A DNA stretch of 64,000 nt from CAZUYC01 sp964624475 (GCA_964624475.1 CAZUYC010000009.1:40943-104942); one strand, 5' to 3'; numbered from the stretch's first letter, positions 8,801 through 17,704 are shown. Notes: generated by a model from the sequence alone, not told the origin. Translations and numbers: made by a program.

Positions 8801-11593
8801 TCAGGGCATTCTCGCGAGGACGTCCCCCAGGTCCGACGGCGTGAACGAAACCGCCGCGGCCCAGCGGCCGAAGCCGCCGTGGTCGTTCACGGCGGCGACC
8901 CAGTCGGCCAGGAACTCGCGCTTGGTGCGGTCGCGCGGCGTGTCCTGACCCTTCACCTCGAGCACGAGCCGCACGCCGTTCGCGAGGCGCACCAGGAAGT
9001 CCGGGCGGTACTTGTGCACGCCGCCCTCGAAGAGGTAGTGCACCTCGAAGCCCAGGTGGTCGTTCTTGGCCCAGGCGGCGACCTGCGGATGGTGGTCGAG
9101 GGCGAAGGCCTCGCTCGCCTCCCAGGCGCTGTCGAAGACGCAGAAGCTCAGGTGCGAACGGGCGCCCGGCGCGCAGGGCTTCGACGTGTACCAAGGGAGC
9201 ATGTCGCCGGTCGAGCGCACGGGGCGCTCGCGGTCGAGCACGAGCTTGCGCTCGGTCGTGTTCTCGAGCCGGATCGCGCCCACGAGATGCTGCACGATCC
9301 GGCTCATGTTGAGCGTGAGCAGCACCCGGCGGCGGAGCGGATCGCGCGCGAAGACCTGCGGCAGGATCGCGATCCGGTCGGAGGCGAGGAATCGCTCGAC
9401 GATCCGCACGAGCTGCCCGAGCAGCACCTCGCGGCTTCCGGGCCAGCCGGGCTTCATCTGGTCGAAGACCTCGGCGGCTGTCTTGAAGGCGATCGTCTGG
9501 ATGCGGTTCCTGCGCCCGAGCTCCTCCAGGGTGATCTGGTCGATCCGTGAGGCGTCGGCCTTGCCGTCGACGGTGGGCGCCAGCTCGGCGAGCTGGATCG
9601 TCTCGTGCGCCGCGAGGTGCAGGGGCGGCACCCGCGCCAGGTCGAGCGCGAGCCGCGTCCCGTACGCCTGGTCGATCCGCACGACGTTCGGCCAGTCGAT
9701 CTCGAAGGCCTTCTTCTCGAGGACGGGCTCGATCCGCGTGCGCGGCTTCGCCGGCGGAGGCGGCGTGCCCTCGCTCGCCTCGTGCGGGAGGAAGGTGAAG
9801 GGAACGCCGAAGATGTTCACGAACTCGGCCCGGTAGAAGCCCGTCTCGGGGTCGACGTCGTAGCTCGTGCGCCGGAGCCCGCGCCCCACGACCTGCTCGC
9901 ACAGGAGCTGGCTCGTGAAGGCGCGCAGGCCCATGATGTGCGTCACCGTCTTCGCGTCCCAGCCCTCCGAGAGCATCCCGACGGAGATCACGTTCTGGAC
10001 CCTCTCGCCCGGCTTCCCGGGCCGGCCCACGCTGTCGACCTGCCGGCGCAGCGCCTCGGCCTGCTCCTGCCGGGTGAGCTTGCGCGCGGGGGCGCTCCCT
10101 TCCTCCTCGTCGTCGTCGGGCTCGGCCGCTTCCGCGAGGCTCGCCGCCTCCTCCCGCTCCTCGGCCTGCTCGAGGACCTTCGAGTCGATGTGCAGCAGGC
10201 GCTCCGGCTCGCAGAGCTCCTCGATCAGGATGCGCTTGCGCTCGAAGGCATGCCGGATCCGCGCCGCGGTCTCGGTGCGGTTGCAGACCGTGATCATCAC
10301 GGGAGGCGTCGGCGCTCCGGCCGCCTGCCAGTCCTTCCGGTGCTCGAGCCAGTCGCGGCCGAGCAGGGTGTAGGCGTTGGTCACGAGCTGCGGGAGCGGC
10401 TCGTGCGCCTCGGCCTTGCGGTTCAGGTCGTCCGCCACGTTCGGGTAGATGTGGAAGAGCTTCGAGCGGTAGGTCTTCGCGTCGGGCACGCCGTCGTCGC
10501 GGATCACCACGCGCGGCGTCTTCACGAGGCCCGACTCGATCGCGTCCGAGAGGCCGAAGTCCGAGGCGATCCAGCCGAAGAGCGCCTCCTCCTGGCTCTT
10601 CCTGCCCGAGGGGACGAAGGGCGTTGCCGAGAAGTCGTAGGCGGAGAGGACCCCGCGCGCGCGGTGGATGCGGTCGAGGCCGCCGACCCACTTCGTCGCC
10701 TCCTCGAGCTCCGCCTTCGAGACGCCCGGCGTCTTTTCGCCGGCCGGCACGCGCCAGGCGTGGTGCGCCTCGTCGTTCAGCACGAGGAGGTTGCGCGTGC
10801 CGGCGAGTTCGCCCAGCACCTCGCGCACGTAGGCCTCGTCGCTCTTCGCCCCGCGCTTGTCGACGGAGCGCCGCTTCGCGATGCGCTCCTCCGTCTCCCA
10901 GCCGAGGACGTGCCAGTTGCGTACCCGCACCTTCCCCTGCCGCAGCCGCTCGCGGAGAGCGGAGGGCACGACGTCGAAGGCGTCGTAGTAGTTCTCGGGG
11001 TGCGCGGGCTCCAGCACCTGGAGGCGGCTTCGCACCGTGAGGCCCGGCGCCACCACGAAGACGTGCTTCGCGAAGCGGCGGTCCTGCGGGTCGGCCACCT
11101 TGTTGAGCACGTGCCAGGCGATCGCCATCGCCATCACGACGGTCTTGCCCGTCCCCGTCGCGAGCTTGACGCACAGGCGCGCGAAGGGTCCCCCGTCGCC
11201 GGGGATCAGGGTCCCCTGCCGCTCCGCCGCGGGCGCCTCGGCGAGCCAGAGGAGCGTCTCGATCGCCTCGAGCTGGCAGAAGAAGAAGCGCTGGTTCTCG
11301 CCGCGCTCCGGGTCGCGCCAGTGGTCGAGCAGGCGCTTCGTCGTCCCGGTGACGCCCGGGTACCCCGCCCCGCGCCAGGCCGCGACCCGCTCGCGGATCC
11401 GGTTCACGAGCGGGAGCTCGACGAAGATGCCCGGGTCGTCGAAGGTCTCCTTGCCGGGCGTCGCCATCACGTAGCCGGCGGGCCTGCGCCCGGGGCGGAG
11501 CACGAAGCGCATGCGCTCGCGCTCGTAGGCCCAGTGCTGCTTCGGCTCCTCGAAGGGCGAGTTCACGATCAGGTGGTCGATGCCTCTGGGCAC
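8801..11593 (-). CDS. res: Type III restriction endonuclease subunit Res
   Basis: The 930-residue protein has superfamily 2 helicase motifs and a C-terminal nuclease. Walker A is LATGTGKT at about 144-151, motif II is LNDEAHHAW near 273, motif III is DFSATPF near 320, and motif VI is VVGRGLRRTSY near 585. The C-terminal PDF-x(n)-LEVKG signature near 866-880 is the PD-(D/E)XK nuclease. Type III Res works with Mod, translocating or sliding on DNA and cutting near inversely oriented unmodified sites. All key residues are present, so the enzyme looks functional. Its Mod partner lies upstream on the same strand but about 3.3 kb away rather than next to it. Confidence 0.9.
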   Translation of the reverse strand: MPRGIDHLIVNSPFEEPKQHWAYERERMRFVLRPGRRPAGYVMATPGKETFDDPGIFVELPLVNRIRERVAAWRGAGYPGVTGTTKRLLDHWRDPERGENQRFFFCQLEAIETLLWLAEAPAAERQGTLIPGDGGPFARLCVKLATGTGKTVVMAMAIAWHVLNKVADPQDRRFAKHVFVVAPGLTVRSRLQVLEPAHPENYYDAFDVVPSALRERLRQGKVRVRNWHVLGWETEERIAKRRSVDKRGAKSDEAYVREVLGELAGTRNLLVLNDEAHHAWRVPAGEKTPGVSKAELEEATKWVGGLDRIHRARGVLSAYDFSATPFVPSGRKSQEEALFGWIASDFGLSDAIESGLVKTPRVVIRDDGVPDAKTYRSKLFHIYPNVADDLNRKAEAHEPLPQLVTNAYTLLGRDWLEHRKDWQAAGAPTPPVMITVCNRTETAARIRHAFERKRILIEELCEPERLLHIDSKVLEQAEEREEAASLAEAAEPDDDEEEGSAPARKLTRQEQAEALRRQVDSVGRPGKPGERVQNVISVGMLSEGWDAKTVTHIMGLRAFTSQLLCEQVVGRGLRRTSYDVDPETGFYRAEFVNIFGVPFTFLPHEASEGTPPPPAKPRTRIEPVLEKKAFEIDWPNVVRIDQAYGTRLALDLARVPPLHLAAHETIQLAELAPTVDGKADASRIDQITLEELGRRNRIQTIAFKTAAEVFDQMKPGWPGSREVLLGQLVRIVERFLASDRIAILPQVFARDPLRRRVLLTLNMSRIVQHLVGAIRLENTTERKLVLDRERPVRSTGDMLPWYTSKPCAPGARSHLSFCVFDSAWEASEAFALDHHPQVAAWAKNDHLGFEVHYLFEGGVHKYRPDFLVRLANGVRLVLEVKGQDTPRDRTKREFLADWVAAVNDHGGFGRWAAAVSFTPSDLGDVLARMP

Positions 11594-11628
11594 GCTGCCG
11601 CCTCAGCTCGCCCGGGCGCCGGAGCGGG

Positions 11629-12090
11629 TCACCGCCGGAGCCTCGGGTCGAGCTCGAAGCGCTCCGGCGCCCCGATCGCGATCTGCCGGAACTCGGGGTG
11701 ATCGGGGTTGATCAAGAAGTGGCTCTCCACCGGGACCACCGAGCTCGGAACCTGGAGTACCGCCGTCCGCCGGCCCCGCGCCCAGCCGTCGCCGATCTCC
11801 TGGAGCGCGACCGGGGCAGGATACTCCCTCCAGCGCGGGGGAAGGTCGCGCGCGGCGACCGTCTCGACCAGCGCTGCATCGAAGCGCGCCGGCACGAGCG
11901 CATAGGCCGCGAGGAGTCGGCTCGCCTGGAGGTGGACGAGGAGCTCGAGCGCCGCCAGGGAGGCGCTCTCCGCGGTGTAGACGAGGCGCACCCCGGGGCT
12001 GTTCCAGCGCCCGCCGTGGCGCCGCGCGCCCTCGCCGTCGAAGGCCGACCGGGCGCGCGTCGCCTTGACGATGCGCCAGGCCGTGGGCAT
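11629..12090 (-). CDS. RES-domain toxin
   Basis: The 153-residue protein has the RES-domain layout: RSAFDGEGARRHGGRWNSPG, then VYTAES-x-SLAALE with the conserved Arg, Tyr, Ser and Glu, ending in a short beta-rich tail with DHPEFRQI. RES toxins (ParT/MbcT class) modify or degrade NAD+. Its ATG overlaps the stop of the upstream Xre-type antitoxin by ATGA, the standard coupling of this toxin-antitoxin class. It should be neutralised by that antitoxin and co-repressed with it. Confidence 0.9.
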   Translation of the reverse strand: MPTAWRIVKATRARSAFDGEGARRHGGRWNSPGVRLVYTAESASLAALELLVHLQASRLLAAYALVPARFDAALVETVAARDLPPRWREYPAPVALQEIGDGWARGRRTAVLQVPSSVVPVESHFLINPDHPEFRQIAIGAPERFELDPRLRR

Positions 12091-12587
12091 CAGGGAAAGA
12101 CGCCGTGCTCGAGCCTTCCGGCGAGGTCTTCCACTTCGCGGGCGCCCACTTCAGTGGCCGCCACCTCGCGCGGCGTCCGCCCGCCGAGCGCGGGCGCAGG
12201 CGCCGAGAGCCAGGCTCGCGCCGCCTCGGCCTCGCCTTCGAAGAGCTCGAGCGCCTTGCCGAAGACGCGCGCTGCGCGCAGCAGGCGGTCGGACTCCTCG
12301 GGGGTGAGCCGACCCTCCTCGCGCCGGCGCGCGAGCGTGCGCGGCGTGATCTGCACCAGCGCGCCCAGCTCCTGGAGCGAGAGCCCGGCGTTGCGCCGGA
12401 AGCGCTCGACCGCCCGGTACGCGAACCCCGCCTCGACGCGCTTCAGGAGCGCGAGCGTGCCCTGCGCCTCGAGCCCGAGCAGCGTCGCGTAGGCGTGCGT
12501 GCCGCCGCGCCTCTCGCGCAGCAGGTCGCGGTAGCTGGCGACGTCGGGCGCTTCGGCCGCGATGGAGGCGCCGTGCACCTTGGCCAT
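12090..12587 (-). CDS. Xre/MbcA/ParS-type antitoxin
   Basis: The 165-residue protein has an N-terminal helix-turn-helix region (FRRNAGLSLQELGALVQITPRTLARRR, about 63-90) and a C-terminal toxin-binding domain with the family's FGKALELFEGEAEAARAWLSAP and ALGGRTPRE motifs. The start at 12587 is chosen over 12644 because AGGAGATC sits six bases upstream of this ATG. The operator at 12604-12625 lies just before it. It binds the RES toxin next door and represses the shared promoter. Confidence 0.88.
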   Translation of the reverse strand: MAKVHGASIAAEAPDVASYRDLLRERRGGTHAYATLLGLEAQGTLALLKRVEAGFAYRAVERFRRNAGLSLQELGALVQITPRTLARRREEGRLTPEESDRLLRAARVFGKALELFEGEAEAARAWLSAPAPALGGRTPREVAATEVGAREVEDLAGRLEHGVFP

Positions 12588-12603
12588 CACGATCTCCTGA
12601 CAA

Positions 12604-12644
12604 ATGGCAGAGTAGAATATGCCATCTGGCAGGATCGGCGTCAA
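12604..12644 (-). promoter_or_regulatory. Promoter and palindromic operator of the RES/Xre module
   Basis: ATGGCA (12604-12609) and TGCCAT (12620-12625) form a perfect inverted repeat with a 10-base spacer. Reading on the minus strand, TTGACG (12639-12644) could be the -35 box and CATATT/TATTCT, inside the palindrome, the -10 box. Transcription would begin about 20 bases before the antitoxin ATG, so bound antitoxin would block RNA polymerase. Confidence 0.6.
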
Positions 12645-12688
12645 TCGGAGGACCTGGGCGAGCTACCCTGTGCTCGGCAGGAGCCACC

Positions 12689-13279
12689 GTGGCCGATTCG
12701 CTGGCGTCCTTGAAGGCGGAGCTCGAGCGCTTCGGGGAGTCCAACGACGCGGCCAGCAGCGATCGGCCCCGCCGCATGCTGAACATCACGCGCGACACGG
12801 GCGAGTTCCTCTCGGTGCTGGTCCGCGCGACCCTCGCGCGGCGCGTGCTGGAGATCGGCACCTCCAACGGCTATTCCACGCTCTGGCTCGCCGAGGCGGC
12901 GAGGGCGATCGGTGGCTCCGTCACCACGGTCGAGCTCGCGGAGTGGAAGGTCGGCCTCGCCTCCGCGAACTTCGCGCGCTCCGGGCTCGGCTCGTGCATC
13001 GCGCTGCTTCACGAGGATGCAGGGCGTGTCATGGCCCGGTCGGAGCCGGGCGCGTTCGATCTCGTGTTCCTGGATTCGGAGCGCTCCGAGTACGTCGGCT
13101 GGTGGCCCGAGCTGCGCCGGGTGCTCCGGCCGTCGGGAGTGCTGGTCGTCGACAACGCGACCTCCCACCCCGAGGAGCTGGCGGCGTTCGTCGCGCTGGT
13201 GAAGGCCGATCCCCGCTTCACCTCGGCGCTCGTGCCCGTCGGCAAGGGAGAGTTCGTCGCGGTGAAGGGGCTCTCGTGA
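12689..13279 (+). CDS. Class I SAM-dependent O-methyltransferase
   Basis: The 196-residue protein shows motif I VLEIGTSNGYST at about 53-64, the acidic post-I strand (TTVELAEWK) and motif IV FDLVFLDSERSEYVGWW, typical of the Methyltransf_24/O-methyltransferase family. The substrate is unknown. It starts with GTG, with CAGGAG upstream. It is transcribed away from the RES/Xre module and against the flow of the flanking Res and Mod genes, so it looks inserted into the restriction-modification locus rather than part of it. Confidence 0.75.
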   Translation: MADSLASLKAELERFGESNDAASSDRPRRMLNITRDTGEFLSVLVRATLARRVLEIGTSNGYSTLWLAEAARAIGGSVTTVELAEWKVGLASANFARSGLGSCIALLHEDAGRVMARSEPGAFDLVFLDSERSEYVGWWPELRRVLRPSGVLVVDNATSHPEELAAFVALVKADPRFTSALVPVGKGEFVAVKGLS

Positions 13280-13333
13280 GTGCGAGCCTGCCAGCGGCCG
13301 CCGCGCAGGCACCGGCGGCTTTTCGCTCGCGCC

Positions 13334-14170
13334 TTACTCCGCCCTCCCCGCGCCGCTGCGGAGCAGGGCGTCGATCTCCCTGCCCGGGATCACACCCGTC
13401 GCCCACTCGAGCGACCCGTCCGCGAGCTCCCGGGCGGCGCGGATCAGGGCCGAAGAGGCCGCGCTCGCGAGCGCGCCGCCGACGCTGATGCGCTTCACGC
13501 CGAGCTCGGCGAGGCCGGCGACGGTGAGCAGGCGGTCGCGCGGTCCGATTAGCACGTGGACCGGGCGGTCCACGGAGGCGACGACCGAGCGGATCGCGTC
13601 GGCGGTCGGCAGGCCGGTGGCGAGGAGCACGTCGGCGCCGGCCTCCTGGTACGCCTGGAGGCGGCGGATCGCGTCGGCGAGGTCCGACCGGCCGTGGAGG
13701 TAGACGTCCGTCCGCCCCGTGAGCAGGAACCGGAACGGGAGCCGGCACGCGGCCTCCGCGGCGGCGCGGATGCGCTCGGCGGCGCGCGCGACCTCGAAGA
13801 TCGGATCGCCCGCGTCCCCCGTCGCGTCCTCGATCGAGCCTCCGACGAGCCCCGACGCCGCGCCGAGGCGGATGGTCTCGGCGACTGTCTCGGGGTCGCG
13901 CCCGAATCCGTTCTCCAGATCGCCGCTGATCGGCAGGTCCACGGCCGCGGCCAGCGCGCGGACGTGGGCCAGCACGTTGTCGCGGCCGGCCCTGTGATCC
14001 GTCACGCCGATCGAGCGGGCGTAGCCGGAGCTCGTGGTGGTGAGAGCCTCGAAGCCGAGGCCCGCGAGGATGCGGGCCGAGCCCGGATCCCATGGATTCG
14101 GCGCGACGAAGGCGCCGGGCGCGGCGTGGAGCGCGGCGAAGGCGGCGGCTCTCTCGATCTGGGTCTTCAT
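13334..14170 (-). CDS. Isocitrate lyase/PEP mutase superfamily protein
   Basis: The 278-residue protein reads as the PEP mutase/isocitrate lyase barrel: APNPWDPGSARILAGLGFEAL near the start, GYARSIGV, the metal-binding DLENGFG, the GGSIED loop, and a late LGVKRISVGGAL strand. These enzymes make or break C-C or P-C bonds next to a carboxylate, for example in oxaloacetate or methylisocitrate chemistry. The exact reaction cannot be read from sequence. The start at 14170 follows GAGGAGG with proper spacing; an in-frame ATG at 14185 overlaps that site and is less likely. Confidence 0.8.
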   Translation of the reverse strand: MKTQIERAAAFAALHAAPGAFVAPNPWDPGSARILAGLGFEALTTTSSGYARSIGVTDHRAGRDNVLAHVRALAAAVDLPISGDLENGFGRDPETVAETIRLGAASGLVGGSIEDATGDAGDPIFEVARAAERIRAAAEAACRLPFRFLLTGRTDVYLHGRSDLADAIRRLQAYQEAGADVLLATGLPTADAIRSVVASVDRPVHVLIGPRDRLLTVAGLAELGVKRISVGGALASAASSALIRAARELADGSLEWATGVIPGREIDALLRSGAGRAE

Positions 14171-14181
14171 CGGGCGCCTCC

Positions 14182-14553
14182 TCATTCGAGGATTCCGAGG
14201 GAATCGCGCGGGTCGTCCTGACGCCGACGCCGTGGGGCGGCCTGGGGCTCGATGACCTCCGCTTCGGGACGCCGGTTCCGGAACGGTCGAGTGCCGTGCT
14301 GATTGCGATCGGCCTCGCGATGCTCGCCATCCATCCGGCGCGGTCCCGGTGATCCGGGAGTCGGGCCACTCAGCGACCCTACGAAGACTTCAACCATTCC
14401 TCGATCAGCGTCGGGCTCTTCGAGAGCGCAACGCGGGACGAATCCGAAATCGACGGTACAGAAGACCAGGGCCTCGAAGAGGGGCCAGTAATCCGGATCG
14501 AAGGGGCAGTTGATGAAGACGGAGTCCGCGAAGCGGGGGGTCCGCTTCGCCAC
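14182..14553 (-). pseudogene. Truncated nucleotide-binding-type protein (N-terminal fragment)
   Basis: The first about 50 residues (ADSVFINCPFDPDYWPLFEALVFCTVDFGFVPRCALEE) look like the start of a family of stand-alone nucleotide-binding, TIR-like proteins often near defence genes; this is recognition from memory. After residue 50 the frame becomes low-complexity Arg/Pro text unlike the family, and the usual conserved middle and C-terminal parts are absent. It starts at a GTG with CAGGAG-like sequence, 7 bp after the stop of the small gene behind Mod, so it was once part of that operon. I treat it as a 3'-deleted remnant. Confidence 0.45.
14190..14352 (+). pseudogene. Remnant C-terminus of a PEP-CTERM-type protein
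   Basis: On the plus strand the frame ending at the TGA 14350-14352 reads GLGLDDLRFGTPVPERSSAV then a hydrophobic stretch and IHPARSR. This is the layout of a PEP-CTERM tail (xDDLxFG, V-P-E-P, hydrophobic helix, Arg-rich end), with PEP changed to PER. There is no start codon or upstream domain, and the text runs into the antisense of the PEP mutase gene. It looks like a leftover end of a sorted exoprotein gene joined here by deletion. Confidence 0.4.
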
Positions 14554-14559
14554 TCCTGG

Positions 14560-14880
14560 CTAGCGCGCCGCCTTGCGGGCGGCCCTTCGCGCAGGTCGCC
14601 GCTTGGAGGCGCTGCCGAGACCCGGGGACACGACGTGGAAGGCGATGGCGCCCCGACCGGATGCGGTGGTGCTGTTCCTGATCCTCTTGCCCGGGATCTG
14701 CCGGATGGCGCCGGAATCGAGCTCGGCGAGCAACCGCTTCGCGACGACGCGCGCCTTCTTGCGGGAGACTCGACCGGTGCGATGGAGGCTCTTCACGCTT
14801 CGCTTCGCCATGTCCGTAGGATGGGCGATCCGACGGTGGCCTGCCATCCGCTCGCGCGGGTCGATCGGCTCGCTCGTCAT
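14560..14880 (-). CDS. Small basic hypothetical protein coupled to Mod
   Basis: The 106-residue protein starts with an ATG that overlaps the Mod stop codon by ATGA, so it is translated with the methyltransferase. It is Arg/Lys-rich with a Lys/Arg/Ala tail (KRRPARRAARKAAR) and a central VVAKRLLAELDSGAIRQIPG segment. I recognise no family. A shorter form could begin at MAKRSVKSLHR. The position suggests an accessory or regulatory role in the restriction-modification operon, perhaps DNA binding, but this is inference from charge and context only. Confidence 0.5.
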   Translation of the reverse strand: MTSEPIDPRERMAGHRRIAHPTDMAKRSVKSLHRTGRVSRKKARVVAKRLLAELDSGAIRQIPGKRIRNSTTASGRGAIAFHVVSPGLGSASKRRPARRAARKAAR

Positions 14881-17540
14881 TCGATCTCGAGGATGCGGAG
14901 CGATTCGATGCCGCGGTCGTCGACGACCTTGATGGCGACCTTCTGGCCGGGCTTGCCCTCGAAGGGGAGCGAGACGGTGCCGCGGTAGGCGTTGATGCGC
15001 TCCTCGTCGATCTCGGCGCGCAGGCTGCGGGCGAGGCGGGCCCAGCCCTCTCCTTCGCCGGCCATCGGGAAGAAGACCTGGCGCGGGAAGAGGCTCCGCT
15101 CGTCGTAGTCGGGGTCGAGCATCCAGAGGGCGATGCGCTCGGCGCTGCCCGAGTCGATCTCGCCGGTCTTCGTGTTGTAGTAGTCGAAGCCGCGCACCAG
15201 GACCTCGTAGCGCTCCCTCTCGATTTGGCGCAGCTCCACGTCCGGTTGTCCCACGAGCCAGAAGGACTCGTTGCTGGCGCGCTTCTTCTTCAGGTCCCCC
15301 GTCAGGAGGTCCGGGTTCATCTGCACCTTGAGGAGCGTCATGCCGGCCCGGGCGGGCGTGAGCTCGTCGATGTCCTTCGCGGCCTCCGGGTCGAAGTGGA
15401 AGGCGGCGAAGACGAGGAGCGCGGGCTTCGGCTGGAGCGACCCGGCCTCCTGCCAGGCGCGCTCTACCTGCTTCTGCTCGAGCGGCGCGTGCTCGGGCCC
15501 GAAGGAGACGACGGCGCGCTGCGCCGCGGAGGCCGCGCCGGGCTCGGAGACGCGGTCGGCGCCGGCTTCGTTGGGCCGGGTCTCCGCCTCGGCGTGGAGC
15601 CAGCGCGTCCCGGCCAGGGGCTCGACGCGCGAGAAGAGGATGCGCTGCCCGGCCTTCCCGCGGACCCCCGTCTTCTGGAGCTCCTCGCGCCACTCCGCGT
15701 GGCGCAGCGTCTCGCCCGAGCGCGCGGCGGAGGCGTCGGCCTCCTGCTTCGCACCCGCCTCGGCGCCCGCGTCGAGGGGCTTCACCACGGGCGCGGGCAC
15801 GGCCTCCACGGTGAAGGGTCCCGTCACGCGTGCGCGGCTCCGGTCGACCCGCGGCTGGTCGTAGAGCGTCTCCTGGTCCGCGTACTTCGCGATCGCGCGA
15901 TCGATCGCCTCGCGCGTCATCCCCTCCTCGATCTCGGGGTTGTTGGCGATGCTCTTCAGCGTCACGTGGGGCACCGTCTTGTAGACGAAGCCCGATCCCA
16001 CCCCCTCGTTCGCATGCGCGAGCTCGTAGTAGTCGTAGGCCGCCGTCATGAGCCGCTGGCGCGCCAGCGCGATCGCAACGCGCGAGGTGTCGCAGCTGAT
16101 CCAGCGCCGGCCCCACTGCTCGGCGACGTACGTGGTCGTGCCCGAGCCGCAGGTCGGATCGAAGACGAGGTCGCCGGGGTCGGTGGTCATGAGGAGGCAG
16201 CGCTGAACCACTTTGGTGACGGTCTGGACAACATAGACATTCGGCTCAAGGAAGCTTCCAGAGCCAGTGTCAGTCCAGACATTGGTGAGAGGTAGTACCG
16301 GAAAGTCGTCGAAGTAGCGGACGTAGCGCAACGAGTTCGTCGTCGGATGTAGCCGCCCGGCGCATCGAAGCCTGTCGAGACCTTCCGGATTGGTCGTCTT
16401 CCATCGTTGGTTATAGGTGACGCCGTCGAACTTGTACTCGGACCGAGGGTTGGCGGACTCGAGCGACGTCGGCTGGAAGATCCTTGTACCTGTGGCAAGC
16501 ACTGCCGGGTCCCCTCGCTCGTCCGCGGTCATCGCGCGCCTGTGTCGGTCGATCTCGACGTAGCGATATCCGGTTTCGCCTCCCGCCTCCTTCTCAAGGT
16601 ACAGCTGGTGATACTTCGCGTGCTTCAGATCCTTCACGTACCAAAGCAAGAAATCCGACGTGCCCGGTACGAGAGTCTGTGCCAGACCACCAGTCTTCTG
16701 AACTACCAGTACCTTCGCGAAGTTCGGTTGACCAAACACCTCATCCATCAGCTCCCGCACGTGATGCACGTTCTCATCGCTGATCTGCACGAATACTGAC
16801 CCGCTCTCGTGCAGCAGCTCGCGCGCGAGGAGCAAGCGGTCGCGCAGATAGGTCAGATAGGAGTGGATCCCGAGCTCCCAGGTGTCGCGGAAGGCCCGGA
16901 TCATCTCGGGCTCCTGGGTGAGGTCCTCGTCCTTGCCGTCCTTGACGTCGCGCTTGTTGACGAAGGGCTGGAAGTTCGACCCGTAGCGGATGCCGTAGGG
17001 CGGGTCGATGTAGACCATCTGCACCTTGCCGGCCATGCCCTCCTTCTCGAGGAGCGAGTTCATCACCAGGAGCGAGTCGCCCGCGACGAGGCGGTTGCTC
17101 CAGCCGTGCGCGTGCTTGTAGAAGTCGAGCGCCTCGCGGAGCGGCGGGTTCTCGGCCGGCGTCGCGAAGAGCGGCATCTGCTCCTCGGTCGAGGCCGGGG
17201 CGGCCGCCCGCTTGCGCACGGCGCCGAGGATCGTCTTCGGGTCGATCCGCTCGTGCACGTGCAGCGAGACCGTCGGCACCTCGAAGCTCGTGTGCTCGGC
17301 CTTCCCCGCCCACTGGAGCTGCGGGTCGAGGTGCGGGTCGTAGGCCCAGGTCCGTTTGCCCGAGTCCGGGTCGTTCTCGGACTTCACGAGCCCCACCGGC
17401 GGGTTGTTGACCCGCCGCTTGCCCCGGTGCTCGTACTGCTCGATCGCCCGCCCGCGGCCGCGCGCGGTGCCCGCGTCGTCCCCTCCCGCGCTGCGCTTCG
17501 AGCCCGCCTTCCGCCCCGAGCCCTTCTTCCGGGCCGCCAT
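14877..17540 (-). CDS. mod: Type III DNA methyltransferase subunit Mod
   Basis: The 887-residue protein has the beta-class order of methyltransferase motifs: catalytic DPPYG at 179-183 first and the SAM-binding FDPTCGSGTT at about 460-469 later, with the target recognition domain between them. The N-terminus is Lys/Arg-rich, and a long C-terminal half (about 560-887) is typical of large Mod/site-specific methyltransferases of this class. It methylates one strand of its target and directs Res. The stretch 16200-16800 (about residues 250-445, the recognition region) is visibly less G+C-rich than the rest, which suggests it was exchanged by recombination. Mod is followed by a coupled small gene; Res lies about 3.3 kb further downstream. 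Confidence 0.9.
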   Translation of the reverse strand: MAARKKGSGRKAGSKRSAGGDDAGTARGRGRAIEQYEHRGKRRVNNPPVGLVKSENDPDSGKRTWAYDPHLDPQLQWAGKAEHTSFEVPTVSLHVHERIDPKTILGAVRKRAAAPASTEEQMPLFATPAENPPLREALDFYKHAHGWSNRLVAGDSLLVMNSLLEKEGMAGKVQMVYIDPPYGIRYGSNFQPFVNKRDVKDGKDEDLTQEPEMIRAFRDTWELGIHSYLTYLRDRLLLARELLHESGSVFVQISDENVHHVRELMDEVFGQPNFAKVLVVQKTGGLAQTLVPGTSDFLLWYVKDLKHAKYHQLYLEKEAGGETGYRYVEIDRHRRAMTADERGDPAVLATGTRIFQPTSLESANPRSEYKFDGVTYNQRWKTTNPEGLDRLRCAGRLHPTTNSLRYVRYFDDFPVLPLTNVWTDTGSGSFLEPNVYVVQTVTKVVQRCLLMTTDPGDLVFDPTCGSGTTTYVAEQWGRRWISCDTSRVAIALARQRLMTAAYDYYELAHANEGVGSGFVYKTVPHVTLKSIANNPEIEEGMTREAIDRAIAKYADQETLYDQPRVDRSRARVTGPFTVEAVPAPVVKPLDAGAEAGAKQEADASAARSGETLRHAEWREELQKTGVRGKAGQRILFSRVEPLAGTRWLHAEAETRPNEAGADRVSEPGAASAAQRAVVSFGPEHAPLEQKQVERAWQEAGSLQPKPALLVFAAFHFDPEAAKDIDELTPARAGMTLLKVQMNPDLLTGDLKKKRASNESFWLVGQPDVELRQIERERYEVLVRGFDYYNTKTGEIDSGSAERIALWMLDPDYDERSLFPRQVFFPMAGEGEGWARLARSLRAEIDEERINAYRGTVSLPFEGKPGQKVAIKVVDDRGIESLRILEIE

Positions 17541-17704
17541 CCCGCCGCCTCCTCGCCCCGATCGGGGCGTGCGCGCGCCCCTCGCCGAGCCGCGCCCGCG
17601 GGCATTCTACACGGGCCCGGACCGGGTTCCTGGCTGTGACCGGATCTGACACAGCGCTCTGCGACACTCGTTTCGCTCACCCCACGGCTTCCGGGAGAAC
17701 CCGG

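Noticed and set aside
9605..11701. A 698-residue plus-strand frame opposite Res
   Set aside because: Antisense shadow: it has no family motif, while the minus strand has all helicase and nuclease motifs in order.
14881..16116. Upstream part of a 518-codon frame overlapping Mod
   Set aside because: Only the last 106 codons (from 14880) look like a gene coupled to Mod. The rest is an alternative frame of mod.
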